Assembly (NCBI GenBank): GCA_017395555.1
Contig: JAFPUE010000114.1
Coordinates: forward strand, 1 to 36,167
Length of the DNA: 36,167 nt
Reading direction: 5' to 3'
Source of the DNA: Ruminiclostridium sp.
GTDB lineage: Bacteria > Bacillota > Clostridia > Oscillospirales > Ruminococcaceae
Numbering within the stretch: position 1 is the first letter of the stretch; each line of letters opens with the position of its first letter. The translations under genes and the position numbers were made by a program. Below the pieces are notes generated by a model, which saw only the letters and a list, made by a program, of their open reading frames with translations, did no database searches and was not told where the DNA came from. This document shows positions 1-7,687 of this stretch, piece after piece.

Positions 1-1
1 A

Positions 2-193
2 GAGGAAGAAGCCAAGCGCAAGGCGGAAGAAGAAGCCAAGCGAAAAGCCGAAGAAGAAGCAAAACGCAAAGCCGAGGAAGAAGCGAAACGCAAGGCAGAG
101 GAAGAAGCCAAGCGCAAGGCGGAAGAAGAAGCCAAGCGCAAGGCGGAAGAAGAAGCCAAGCGCAAGGCAGAGGAAGAAGCCAAGAAAAAAGCC
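2..193 (+). repeat. 24-bp tandem repeat coding for an EEEAKRKA octapeptide
   Basis: Eight units of 24 bp are visible and run off the left edge, so the true copy number is unknown. Seven encode EEEAKRKA without change and the eighth ends AKKKA. Third-position differences between units (GAA/GAG, GCC/GCA/GCG, CGC/CGA) show selection on the peptide. The i to i+4 alternation of Glu with Lys/Arg is what single alpha-helix (ER/K) or coiled-coil segments look like. Confidence 0.9.
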
Positions 194-2134
194 GAAGCCG
201 AAAAGAAGCAGAAGGAAGAAGAAAAACGCAAAGCCGAGCAGAAGGCCAAAGAGGAAGCCGAAAAGAAGGCTGCCGAGGAGAAGGCTGCTGCGGAGAAGGC
301 TGCTGCGGAGAAGGCCGAAGCGGAGAAGGCCGAAGCCGGTGAAAAGCAGGAGCCGGCGGAAAGCCCGAAGCGAAAGAAGAAAAGAAGCAAAAAGCGTGAT
401 GCGGGTGAGGGCGCGGAGAGAGCCGCAGCTATCGTGCCGCTCGCAGAGGCTATCGGCATAGCCGGAGCGGCTGCCGCAAAGCCGGTAAACCTTCCCGAAG
501 CGGAAGAAGAAAGCGACGATGAAGATACAGAGTCCGACGAAAAGGAGCTCGAAGCCGAGATCGCAGCGGCGGTAAAGGCGTTAATGGCGGAGAAATCCGA
601 GCCGGAAAATGCCGCGAAAGCAGCGGAGGAGCTTGCGAAAAAAGCCGAAAAAGCGGAAAAGAACGCGAAAAAGCAGAAAAAGCGCAAGGAAAGCGAGACC
701 GCTCCGATGAAGCCGATGCTCAGCATAGCGAACATCATCTATACCGCGGTGCTGTTCGGAGGTATGGCTGCGGCGTTCATATTCCTGCCGCGCACCGGTA
801 TTTCGGAGTCCGAGCAGCGTATGCTCGCGGCATTCCCGGAGTTTTCCTCGGATCAGCTCGCTTCCGGAAAATACACGGGCGGAATAACCGAATTTTTCAA
901 CGATAACGTCCCTTACAGAGAGGAAATCAAACGTGCTGCCCTGCAGGTGCGCAACCTGTTCGGCATCAGCTATAACAACGCGGAGATGATAGGTCCGGCG
1001 GTAGTCGTGACCGAGGAGCCGGAGGAGGAACCCGTTCTCGCGGAGACCGAGCCCCCGGTACGCACCGCTATCCCCGAAATGAGTGCCGCGATAACCGAGG
1101 AACCCGAGGCGGTGGAGACAGAAGTGCCTGTTGAGACATCCGCTCCCGTTGAGACGACAGTTCCCGTAACAACACCGGTGCAGACTACCACGGTGCAGCA
1201 CCCCAACGAGATAGCCGAGGGCGTTATCACAAACGGTCAGGTAGTGACGAAGCTCGAAGACGGTCACTGGTGGGGAATATCACTGTACGGCGGCGGTGCC
1301 GGAACCAAGTACGCGGATGCTCTGAACCGCTTCAAGCAGGCTCTCGGAGACGACGTGAACGTATATAATATGGTTGTGCCGACATCGGGAGAATACTACC
1401 TGCCGGATATATACAGCGCCTACAACGCGAGCCACCGCAAGAGCATTGACAGCATAAACGAGAAGCTCGACGGCGTTATCCCCGTACCGGCGATAGACGC
1501 GCTCGCGGCTCATGTTTCGGAGAAGATCTATCTGCGCACCGATCATCACTGGCAGCCGCTCGGAGCCTACTACGCGGCCAAGTGCTTCGCGGAGACGGCG
1601 GGAGTGCCTTTTGCGGATATCTCGACGATGCAGAAGGTAGATATCGAGGGCTATATGGGTACCATGTCCGGCTTCACGAAGAGCGCGAACCTTATCGGTG
1701 ACCCGGAGACATTCACATACTACAAGCCGTCGAACAATTACACGACATATTACTATAATACGGCGTATAAATTTGATTACAGCCTGCCGTTCTTTGTGGC
1801 AATGCCCGTTTCGAGCTCCTACTCGATGTTTATGGGCGGCGACAAGAAGATAGTGCGCGTATCCACGGACGCAGGCACGGGAAGAAAGCTCGTTGTGTTC
1901 AAGGACAGCTACGGCAACGCGGAGATACCGTTCTACTTCGGCTCGTTCGATGAGATTTATGTCTGCGATATGCGCTATTTTGACCTGAACGCGATAGACT
2001 TCATAAAGTTCACCGGAGCCACCGATGTACTGTTTACGATGTGTACTTTCTCGGCAGTCGGACCTAACGCGAACGGACTTGATATCGCGCTAAGCAATCC
2101 TTCCACCGTAATAACCGAAAGTGCTGTCGGTTAA
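2..2134 (+). CDS. DHHW-family extracytoplasmic protein with long charged N-terminal repeat, 5' truncated by window
   Basis: The frame is open from the first bases to a TAA at 2134, so the gene starts upstream and 710 codons are visible. Order of parts: Glu/Lys/Arg/Ala octapeptide repeats (2-193) and more charged sequence to about codon 235; one membrane segment near codons 239-263 (IANIIYTAVLFGGMAAAF); the stretch SESEQRMLAAFPEF typical of DHHW proteins; a Pro/Glu/Thr/Val-rich linker (about 1010-1200); and a C-terminal domain with RTDHHWQPLGAYYAA, whose DHHW is encoded at 1541-1552. DHHW proteins are related to the SGNH-like AlgJ/AlgX/DltD group that works with MBOAT acyltransferases on surface glycans. 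The repeats would lie inside the cell and the DHHW domain outside. A GTG at 434 could start a shorter ORF, but the repeats continue in frame upstream, so I do not treat it as the start. Family call firm; substrate unknown. Confidence 0.85.
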   Translation, partial: EEEAKRKAEEEAKRKAEEEAKRKAEEEAKRKAEEEAKRKAEEEAKRKAEEEAKRKAEEEAKKKAEAEKKQKEEEKRKAEQKAKEEAEKKAAEEKAAAEKAAAEKAEAEKAEAGEKQEPAESPKRKKKRSKKRDAGEGAERAAAIVPLAEAIGIAGAAAAKPVNLPEAEEESDDEDTESDEKELEAEIAAAVKALMAEKSEPENAAKAAEELAKKAEKAEKNAKKQKKRKESETAPMKPMLSIANIIYTAVLFGGMAAAFIFLPRTGISESEQRMLAAFPEFSSDQLASGKYTGGITEFFNDNVPYREEIKRAALQVRNLFGISYNNAEMIGPAVVVTEEPEEEPVLAETEPPVRTAIPEMSAAITEEPEAVETEVPVETSAPVETTVPVTTPVQTTTVQHPNEIAEGVITNGQVVTKLEDGHWWGISLYGGGAGTKYADALNRFKQALGDDVNVYNMVVPTSGEYYLPDIYSAYNASHRKSIDSINEKLDGVIPVPAIDALAAHVSEKIYLRTDHHWQPLGAYYAAKCFAETAGVPFADISTMQKVDIEGYMGTMSGFTKSANLIGDPETFTYYKPSNNYTTYYYNTAYKFDYSLPFFVAMPVSSSYSMFMGGDKKIVRVSTDAGTGRKLVVFKDSYGNAEIPFYFGSFDEIYVCDMRYFDLNAIDFIKFTGATDVLFTMCTFSAVGPNANGLDIALSNPSTVITESAVG

Positions 2135-2148
2135 TTTGAGAATAAGCT

Positions 2149-3540
2149 ATGAAAAAATATAATGCAGCTCTGCTGGCGGCGCTCGTGCTCATATCCGCTT
2201 CGTGCAGCGATATAAGCAAGCCGTCTGTGGAAGCGTACACCGTGCGGGAAGCAAACGGCTCCGGTACCGGAAAGCCTGTCGTGACCACCACGGTCTATTC
2301 CGACGACGAAGGCGGGCTGAATATAATTGCGAAGCCGGACGGTGCGGGATTTGAGACTACCGGTCCGGAGAATACGGAGAAGCCGCGTACCACAACGACG
2401 CGCCGGACAAGCAAGGAGACCACGTTCCCGAAGCAGACGACGGAGCCGGAGGAGATATTCCCTGTTGAGGACACGAGCACGGCGGAAACGACTGCCGTGC
2501 CGGAAACATCGCAGACGACAACAACCACGACAACCACAACGGCGGCGGTGACAACTGCCGCACCGGAGACGACGGCAGAGACCACGACTTTCCCCGTACA
2601 GACGGGAGCTTCGACGACTGCCGCTGCGGCGGAAAAGACATACAACGTCATAGGGCAGAACAATATTCTCGTATCCTATCAGGACGGGCATTACCGCGGG
2701 CTCATGGGCTGCTTCGGCACCTACGGGCTGTGCGATATGTGGGCGGAGGCGGTCAACACTTTCGCCAAGAAGCTGCCCGATGTGAAGGTGTACAGCATGG
2801 CTGTGCCGATACCGAGCGAGTTCTACACGCCGCAGAGCTTCTGGAACAGCGGCTTCACCGTGAGCCAGTACAACAAGGTGCTGCGCATAAGGGAGGGGCT
2901 GTCGGGAGTTACCGACGTTGACGCGTATTCGGCGCTTGCCGAGCACACGGACGAGTATATTTACTCGCGGACGGATCATCACTGGACGCCGCTCGGCGCT
3001 TACTATGCTGCGCAGAAATTCGCGGAAGCGGCGGGAGTTGACTTCCCGGAGCTTGACAAGTACACGCCCGTTTCGCGGAGCGGCTATGTCGGCTCGATGT
3101 ACACCTACTCGAAGGATGTGCATTTATACAATGACGCGGAGACGTTCACGATGTATCTGTCTCCGAATGTTGACAGGATAAGCACGACGTATTACAACAC
3201 GGCGTTTCGCGGAGGCTACGCGGGCGACTTGTTCGTAACGAGGAATGCGTCCGCGTTCTACTGCTCTTTCATTGGCTCGGATGACCGCATAACGCACGTC
3301 AAAACGGATGTCGGAAACGGCAGAACGCTGGTGGTTTTCAAGCAGAGCTACGGAAACGCGCTGATACCGTTCTTAACGTCGGGATTTGAGGATATTTATG
3401 TGTGCGATATGCGCTATTTTGACCTCAACGGCGTGCAGTTCTGCAAGGACGTAGGCGCTACCGATCTGCTGTTCGCCGACTGCGTGATGATAGCCGCAGG
3501 CAACGGCGGCAAGTACCTCAACCTGCTGCTGAATAAGTGA
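2149..3540 (+). CDS. DHHW-family lipoprotein
   Basis: 463 residues, starting 14 bases after the first DHHW gene. The N-terminus is a short signal peptide with a lipobox-like end (LISASC), so Cys19 is the probable lipidation site; the -3 Ser is not ideal. Residues of about 60-160 form a Thr/Pro/Glu-rich linker with runs of Thr. The C-terminal domain has RTDHHWTPLGAYYAA, with DHHW encoded at 2973-2984, and shares VCDMRYFDLN and the general layout of the upstream protein. The two are paralogues with different anchors: the first by a membrane helix, this one probably by lipid. A role beside a membrane O-acyltransferase in surface glycan modification is inferred from the family. Start chosen from the signal peptide. 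Family call firm, biochemical role unknown. Confidence 0.85.
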   Translation: MKKYNAALLAALVLISASCSDISKPSVEAYTVREANGSGTGKPVVTTTVYSDDEGGLNIIAKPDGAGFETTGPENTEKPRTTTTRRTSKETTFPKQTTEPEEIFPVEDTSTAETTAVPETSQTTTTTTTTTAAVTTAAPETTAETTTFPVQTGASTTAAAAEKTYNVIGQNNILVSYQDGHYRGLMGCFGTYGLCDMWAEAVNTFAKKLPDVKVYSMAVPIPSEFYTPQSFWNSGFTVSQYNKVLRIREGLSGVTDVDAYSALAEHTDEYIYSRTDHHWTPLGAYYAAQKFAEAAGVDFPELDKYTPVSRSGYVGSMYTYSKDVHLYNDAETFTMYLSPNVDRISTTYYNTAFRGGYAGDLFVTRNASAFYCSFIGSDDRITHVKTDVGNGRTLVVFKQSYGNALIPFLTSGFEDIYVCDMRYFDLNGVQFCKDVGATDLLFADCVMIAAGNGGKYLNLLLNK

Positions 3541-3599
3541 GAGACCGGGCTTGAGAGATTTTCAAGATTCTCAAGATTTTCAAGAGGGGGCTCTGCTTC

Positions 3600-3639
3600 G
3601 GCTGCTTTTATGCGCGCATCGTGCGCGCCTTTGGCAGCC
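3600..3639 (+). repeat. Nested palindromic repeat, copy 1 (GCATCGTGC core)
   Basis: Outer arms GGCTGC (3600-3605) and GCAGCC (3634-3639) pair, and the inside holds GCGCGCA-TCG-TGCGCGC (3612-3628). The inner hairpin and its TTTTAT leader recur at 7.6 kb and, inverted, at 35.8 kb, but each copy has different outer arms that still pair. Confidence 0.75.
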
Positions 3640-3679
3640 TGCTTACGGCATCGTGCCGCGACCCCCAACCCCCCGCCAA

Positions 3680-3698
3680 CCCCCTTTAAAAAAGGGGG
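3680..3698 (+). terminator. CCCCCTTT/AAAGGGGG hairpin repeat
   Basis: Stem CCCCCTTT, loop AAA, stem AAAGGGGG, without a clear T tract afterwards. Related sequences stand at 11169-11191 and about 35765-35785, again downstream of genes, so it may be a repeat with terminator-like function and not a classical terminator. Confidence 0.4.
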
Positions 3699-3790
3699 CT
3701 GGACACCCTAAATCAATCCCGTAACACGGAGATCAGGCAGTCTTGCTGCCGATACAAGCGAGGATAAAAACGGAATGACAGGAGGCAAAT

Positions 3791-5578
3791 ATGGACAGAA
3801 TATTTGAATACCCTTACGACACCTCGGAGATAATGAGAATGCAGAAGCGCTTCAAGCGCGAGCTGCTGGAGGACGGCACAGCCCGTGTGAAAAAACGTAT
3901 AGCGATACTCGGCGGCTCTACCGTTGACGCGGTGCGTGATGTGCTGGAGTTTTTCCTGCTGCACCACGGCATAGAGCCGGAATTTATAACGAGCGAATAC
4001 GGACAGTACCGCAATGAGGCGCTTTTCCCGTCGGAGGAATTCCTCGCATTCAAGCCGGACGTGATCTATATCCATACCACCTACCGCAATATCGACACCT
4101 TCCCGGAGGTAAAGGATAAGGATCCCGCCGACACCGGGAAAAAGCTCGACGCGGTATTTGAACAGTTCCGTGAGATATGGGAGAGCTTAAAGGAGAAATT
4201 CGGCTGCCCCGTTATACAGAACAACTTCGAGCTGCCGCCGTTCAGACTTCTCGGCAACAGCGACTGCACCGATACCCGCGGCCGCGTGAGATTCGTCAAC
4301 GCACTGAATATGCGCTTCGCCGACTATGCTGCAGCTCATACCGATCTGTATATCAGCGATATCAACTACGTTTCGTCCTGCTACGGTCTCGACAAATGGC
4401 ACGACGGCACACAGTGGCATATGTACAAGTATGCGTTCCCCATGGATGCCGTACCGTATATCGCCGCCAATATCGCCGCGATAATAAAGGCTCTGTTCGG
4501 ACGGAACAAGAAGGTTCTCGCGCTCGATCTCGACAACACGCTCTGGGGCGGAGTTGTGGGTGACGACGGAGTTGAGGGTATAAAGATAGGTAAGGACCTC
4601 CCGAGCGGACAGGTATATTCGGAGTTCCAGGAGTATGTGAAGCTCCAGAAGGATATCGGAACACTGCTCACGGTATGCTCGAAGAACGACGAGGAAAACG
4701 CCTACGCCGGACTCAACCACCCGGACTGCACTCTCACCACGGACGATTTCGTTGTGATAAAAGCAAACTGGGACAACAAGGACGAGAATATACTGCGCAC
4801 GTCGGAAATGCTCAACCTCACGCCGGACAGCTTCGTGTTCGTCGATGACAACCCGGCAGAAAGACAGATAGTGAGCGACAGGATACCCGGTATCGCCGTA
4901 CCGGAAATGGACGGCGCGGAGAACTATATCCGCATACTTGACCGCAACAGGTATTTCGAGGTAACGGCGCTGTCCGACGAGGATATGAAGCGCAGCGATA
5001 TGTACAAGGTTGAGGCGCAGAGAGCGGAGATCCGCACAGCCGCAGCGGACTACGGAGAGTATCTTGACAGGCTGGAAATGAAGGCGGATATCCGTCCGTT
5101 CGAGCCGATGTATATAGCGCGTATCGCACAGCTTACCAACAAGAGCAACCAGTTCAACGTCACCACCAAGCGCTATACCGAGGGTGATGTTGCGAACATG
5201 AGCCGCGATCCGTCCTGCATAACCCTGTACGGCAGGCTTTCGGACAGGTTCGGCGATAACGGCATTGTTTCCGTTGTTATCGGAAAGATAAAAGAAACCG
5301 AGCTGCACATAGACCTGTGGCTTATGAGCTGCCGCGTCCTGAAACGCGATATGGAATACGCAATGCTCGATACCCTTGTGAAAAAAGCGGCGGAAAAGGG
5401 AATTGATACCATTTACGGGTACTATTATCCGACAGCGAAGAATTCAATGGTGAAGGAGCTGTTCGACAGATTTGGTTTCAGGAAGCAGTCGGAAGACGAA
5501 GCCGGAAACACCGTATGGAAGCTGAAAGTCAAGGGCTATAAGGATAAGAATACGCATATTTCCGTTTCGTGTGAATAA
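3791..5578 (+). CDS. FkbH-like HAD-IIIC family protein
   Basis: 595 residues with a good ribosome site (AGGAGG, 3780s). N-terminal part (RIAILGGSTVDAV, about 36-48) is the SGNH-like extension of long FkbH proteins. The HAD core has the DxDxT motif, Asp246-Leu-Asp248-Asn-Thr250, in LALDLDNTLWGGVVGDDG. The C-terminal part, with TNKSNQFNVTTKRY and a following GNAT-like fold, is the usual FkbH tail. Characterised FkbH proteins dephosphorylate a 1,3-bisphosphoglycerate-derived intermediate and load a glyceryl unit onto an acyl carrier protein. Beside DHHW proteins it probably serves surface glycan or lipid modification, not polyketide synthesis, as no polyketide gene is present. A free ACP lies 7 kb downstream. 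Family call firm, substrate inferred. Confidence 0.88.
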   Translation: MDRIFEYPYDTSEIMRMQKRFKRELLEDGTARVKKRIAILGGSTVDAVRDVLEFFLLHHGIEPEFITSEYGQYRNEALFPSEEFLAFKPDVIYIHTTYRNIDTFPEVKDKDPADTGKKLDAVFEQFREIWESLKEKFGCPVIQNNFELPPFRLLGNSDCTDTRGRVRFVNALNMRFADYAAAHTDLYISDINYVSSCYGLDKWHDGTQWHMYKYAFPMDAVPYIAANIAAIIKALFGRNKKVLALDLDNTLWGGVVGDDGVEGIKIGKDLPSGQVYSEFQEYVKLQKDIGTLLTVCSKNDEENAYAGLNHPDCTLTTDDFVVIKANWDNKDENILRTSEMLNLTPDSFVFVDDNPAERQIVSDRIPGIAVPEMDGAENYIRILDRNRYFEVTALSDEDMKRSDMYKVEAQRAEIRTAAADYGEYLDRLEMKADIRPFEPMYIARIAQLTNKSNQFNVTTKRYTEGDVANMSRDPSCITLYGRLSDRFGDNGIVSVVIGKIKETELHIDLWLMSCRVLKRDMEYAMLDTLVKKAAEKGIDTIYGYYYPTAKNSMVKELFDRFGFRKQSEDEAGNTVWKLKVKGYKDKNTHISVSCE

Positions 5579-5595
5579 TATTTACAGACAGATAT

Positions 5596-5640
5596 TGTCC
5601 TTTACCCCGCGGAAACCGGGGTAAAGGACAGAATTTTTCT
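5596..5640 (+). terminator. Intrinsic terminator after the FkbH gene
   Basis: Perfect 14-bp stem, TGTCCTTTACCCCG (5596-5609) with CGGGGTAAAGGACA (5617-5630), 7-nt loop, then GAATTTTTCT. It closes the DHHW-FkbH unit. Confidence 0.9.
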
Positions 5641-5679
5641 CAAAAAACCTTGTTTTTTTAATAAAATGTTAAAAAACTA

Positions 5680-5708
5680 TTGAAATTTAAAAAAGAGTGT
5701 GTTATAAT
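5680..5708 (+). promoter_or_regulatory. Sigma-A type promoter of the first sortable surface protein
   Basis: TTGAAA (5680-5685), 17-bp spacer, TATAAT (5703-5708). Expected start near 5715. Confidence 0.8.
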
Positions 5709-5721
5709 GGAAACGTTGACA
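5707..5721 (+). promoter_or_regulatory. Candidate cre site (CcpA operator)
   Basis: ATGGAAACGTTGACA fits the degenerate cre consensus WTGNAANCGNWNNCW at every position and sits over the expected transcription start, where CcpA binding represses. The match is seen; the regulation is inferred. The same bases form the left arm of the 5711-5749 stem-loop, an alternative reason for their sequence. Confidence 0.5.
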
Positions 5722-5749
5722 GGCAGAAATGCTAACTGTCGAAACGTTT
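5711..5749 (+). promoter_or_regulatory. 5'-UTR stem-loop
   Basis: AAACGTT plus GACAG (5711-5722) pair with CTGTC plus AACGTTT (5736-5749), a 12-bp stem with a 2-nt bulge and a 13-nt loop. At the very 5' end of the predicted mRNA it could protect the transcript from decay. Confidence 0.6.
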
Positions 5750-5772
5750 TTTAAAACATGGAGGAAAATCTT

Positions 5773-6564
5773 ATGAAGAAGAGCAGAATCGCTGCCGTAG
5801 TTTCGGCAGCAGTAGTATCGGCAGCTGCACTCGCAGTTTCCGCAGGCGCTTACAACGCTTACATCGGTTTCCAGACAACTCCCTACAGCTTCAGAAATGA
5901 CTGGACAGAAGCTAACTACGGTAAGGCAACCAAGTATTTCGACAAGTTCATCGTATGGGGCAACAACGATGAGACTTACTTCCCCCAGTATGAGGACGAG
6001 TTCGATTACGATATCGCAGGTTACGTTCTCCCCGCTACTTACACAGACGTAACTATCGATGCTGACGGCACATACACAGTTAAGGCAGAAGACCTCGACT
6101 GGTCCGCTGACGGTTCCAACGACTTCAACCTTATCTTCGTTTCCACAGATATCCCGAACGACGGTACAGTTACCTGCACAAACGCTAAGGTTATCGTTGA
6201 CGGCACAGTTGCAAAGGAATACGACAACCCCATATGCGATACAACAAACGCTAACTTCAACGTAACACTCTGCAACATCTGGAACGCTGACATCGGCGGA
6301 TACGGCGGAGCATTCCCGACCAAGTCCCTCGCTATCGAGTTCACAGTAACAGGTCTCGGCGGCGCAGCAGCTGAAGAAGCAGCTCCCGCAGAAGAAACAG
6401 CAGCTCCCGCAGCTGAAGAAGCAGCTCCCGCAGCAGGTGATGTAGCAGCTGCTACAGATTCCACAAAGGGCTCGCCTAACACAGGTATCGAGGACGTTGC
6501 AGTTGTTGCAGGTCTCGCAGTGCTCGCAGGCGCAGGCATCGCTCTTACAAGAAAGAGAAAGTAA
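5773..6564 (+). CDS. Secreted surface protein with SPxTG sorting signal (paralogue 1)
   Basis: 263 residues from ATG 5773. An ATG at 5758 is in frame, but it lies where the ribosome site GGAGG (5760-5764) must be and would place residues before the signal peptide, so 5773 is chosen. Order: signal peptide ending near AVSAGA; a 150-180 residue domain rich in aromatic, Asp and Thr residues with no catalytic motif I recognise; a repetitive Ala/Pro/Glu linker; SPNTG; a hydrophobic helix; and TRKRK at the end. This is the order of a sortase substrate, with SPNTG in place of LPxTG. Its own promoter, terminator and biased codons (GCA, ACA, CTC, AAG) suggest high expression. It could be a carbohydrate-binding or scaffold-like module, which I cannot show. 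Confidence 0.85.
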   Translation: MKKSRIAAVVSAAVVSAAALAVSAGAYNAYIGFQTTPYSFRNDWTEANYGKATKYFDKFIVWGNNDETYFPQYEDEFDYDIAGYVLPATYTDVTIDADGTYTVKAEDLDWSADGSNDFNLIFVSTDIPNDGTVTCTNAKVIVDGTVAKEYDNPICDTTNANFNVTLCNIWNADIGGYGGAFPTKSLAIEFTVTGLGGAAAEEAAPAEETAAPAAEEAAPAAGDVAAATDSTKGSPNTGIEDVAVVAGLAVLAGAGIALTRKRK

Positions 6565-6609
6565 GCTCTGACGTGTAACCGCGTTGTAACATATTGAACA
6601 AAAAAGACA

Positions 6610-6655
6610 AATCCGCAATTTATTTTTGTGTAAATTGCGGATTGTTTTATTTTGA
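6610..6655 (+). terminator. Intrinsic terminator after surface protein 1
   Basis: AATCCGCAATTTA (from 6610) pairs with TAAATTGCGGATT (6631-6643), loop about 8 nt, tail GTTTTATTTT. The tail overlaps the -35 region of the next promoter. Confidence 0.88.
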
Positions 6656-6670
6656 GTTAGGTTGTATAAT
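6642..6670 (+). promoter_or_regulatory. Promoter of surface protein 2
   Basis: TTGTTT (6642-6647), 17-bp spacer, TATAAT (6665-6670). Downstream, GTGTAA-CGT-TTACAC (6689-6703) forms a 5'-UTR stem, as in paralogue 1, with the shared core AACGTTT. Confidence 0.65.
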
Positions 6671-6734
6671 ATTTGTGTAAATCTGTTTGTGTAACGTTTA
6701 CACGGACAAACGATATTCAATGGAGGAACCAAAA

Positions 6735-7550
6735 ATGAAATTGAGAAACATAATGGCCGGATTCGCAGCTTCCGCAGTTGCGTTTTCAGCTCTCGCAGTA
6801 GCAGCTTCCGCAGCTGACGCTACCGGCACTCCCGGTACCGCAGGTATCGCATTCGCAGACGGCAACTGGACCTGCCAGTACTGGCTCGACGGCAATGAGT
6901 ATGCTACAAAGGAAAACACAGTTCTTATCACCGGTGACGGTCAGTACACAGTTTCTGTTGAAGCTTATACAACATTCACCGATGAGGAAACAGGCGACGA
7001 TGTAACACAGCCCGGCGCAAGCAATATCGCTTTCGCAGCTGTACAGGTAGTTGAGGGTGAGACCCTCTTCCCCGGTATGGTTATCACTATCGACAGCGTT
7101 AAGTTCGACGGCAAGGAAGTTACCCTCAACGGTACTCCTTACACATCTTCCGACGAACAGATCACAACAAGAGTCAACCTCTACAACGAGTGGGTACCCG
7201 CTCCTCCGGATGATGCAAGAACAGTTGACGGTCTCGCAGCAGACGCTACTCCTACAGCTATGTCCAACTCCGTAGGCGACTGGAACACAATGGAAGTTAC
7301 ATTCACAGTTTCCGGCACAGCAGGTGCAGCAGACGCAGCAGCTCCCGTTGAGGAGACAGCAGCTCCCGCAGCTGAAGAGGCAGCTCCCGCAGCAGAAGAA
7401 GCAGCTCCCGCTCCCGCAACAGGTGATGTTGCGGCAGCAACAGTATCCACAAAGGGCTCGCCCGAGACAGGTATCGAGGACGTTGCAGTTGTTGCAGGTC
7501 TTGCAGTTGTAGCAGCAGGCGCTATCGCAGTTGCTAAGAAGAGAAAGTAA
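6735..7550 (+). CDS. Secreted surface protein with SPxTG sorting signal (paralogue 2)
   Basis: 271 residues from ATG 6735, with GGAGG at 6722-6726; the longer in-frame start at 6687 would put a hydrophilic tail before the signal peptide. Signal peptide of about 27 residues ending ASAADA, a domain of about 180 residues (TGDGQYTVSVEAY, NLYNEW), an Ala/Pro/Glu linker near 215-240, SPETG, hydrophobic helix and KKRK end. The C-terminal sequence from TKGSP through the helix is nearly the same as in the preceding gene, and the folded domains share spaced motifs (DGxYTV, NxxN/EW), so the two are tandem paralogues that have diverged in the exposed domain. No sortase gene is in the window. Function of the domain unknown. 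Confidence 0.85.
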   Translation: MKLRNIMAGFAASAVAFSALAVAASAADATGTPGTAGIAFADGNWTCQYWLDGNEYATKENTVLITGDGQYTVSVEAYTTFTDEETGDDVTQPGASNIAFAAVQVVEGETLFPGMVITIDSVKFDGKEVTLNGTPYTSSDEQITTRVNLYNEWVPAPPDDARTVDGLAADATPTAMSNSVGDWNTMEVTFTVSGTAGAADAAAPVEETAAPAAEEAAPAAEEAAPAPATGDVAAATVSTKGSPETGIEDVAVVAGLAVVAAGAIAVAKKRK

Positions 7551-7571
7551 GTTTTTTCAAAACAGCATAAT

Positions 7572-7667
7572 AAAAAAGCTCCGTTTGGAAGGTTTCTTTT
7601 ATGCGCGCATCGTGCGCGCTTCGGGAAACCTTCTTTACTACGTCATGTAGTTATACGGAGCTTTTTT
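7572..7667 (+). terminator. Terminator carrying a nested palindromic repeat in its loop
   Basis: AAAAAAGCTCCGT (7572-7584) and ACGGAGCTTTTTT (7655-7667) form a perfect 13-bp stem with A and T tracts on the two sides, so it can end transcription from either direction. The 70-nt loop holds GAAGGTTTC/GAAACCTTC (7588-7596, 7625-7633), inside it GCGCGCA-TCG-TGCGCGC (7603-7619), then ACTAC/GTAGT. The loop element is the same repeat as at 3.6 and 35.8 kb. Confidence 0.85.
7588..7633 (+). repeat. Nested palindromic repeat, copy 2
   Basis: Outer arms GAAGGTTTC and GAAACCTTC, with CTTTTAT, the GCGCGCATCGTGCGCGC hairpin and CTTCGG between. Copy 4 at 35811-35846 is nearly its reverse complement, with arms changed together at one position (G to T, and C to A opposite). 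Confidence 0.8.
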
Positions 7668-7687
7668 GCTGATATGAGGTGGCAGGA

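Larger units (their letters stand above)
3541..3790. other. Intergenic region with palindromic repeats
   Basis: Contains the nested hairpin at 3600-3639, the CGGCA/TGCCG hairpin at 3646-3658 and the CCCCCTTT/AAAGGGGG hairpin at 3680-3698, followed by GGACACCCTAAAT, which recurs near 11.19 kb and, diverged, near 35.79 kb. No clear promoter is visible before the FkbH gene, so that gene may be transcribed through from the DHHW genes or from a weak site. Confidence 0.6.

Noticed and set aside
2-193. Regular tandem repeat as a CRISPR array
   Set aside because: Units are contiguous 24-bp coding repeats without spacers and stay in one reading frame.
2131-3123. 330-codon minus-strand ORF
   Set aside because: Opposite strand of the second DHHW gene; low-complexity Arg/Cys/Leu content comes from the Thr-rich linker read backwards.
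6689-6703. Second cre site before surface protein 2
   Set aside because: TGTAACGTTTACA is one base short of the cre spacing and has mismatches in either direction; recorded only as a stem.
5677-6732. 351-codon minus-strand ORF rich in Cys and Val
   Set aside because: Antisense to the first surface protein and running through its promoter and terminator; an effect of biased codons.
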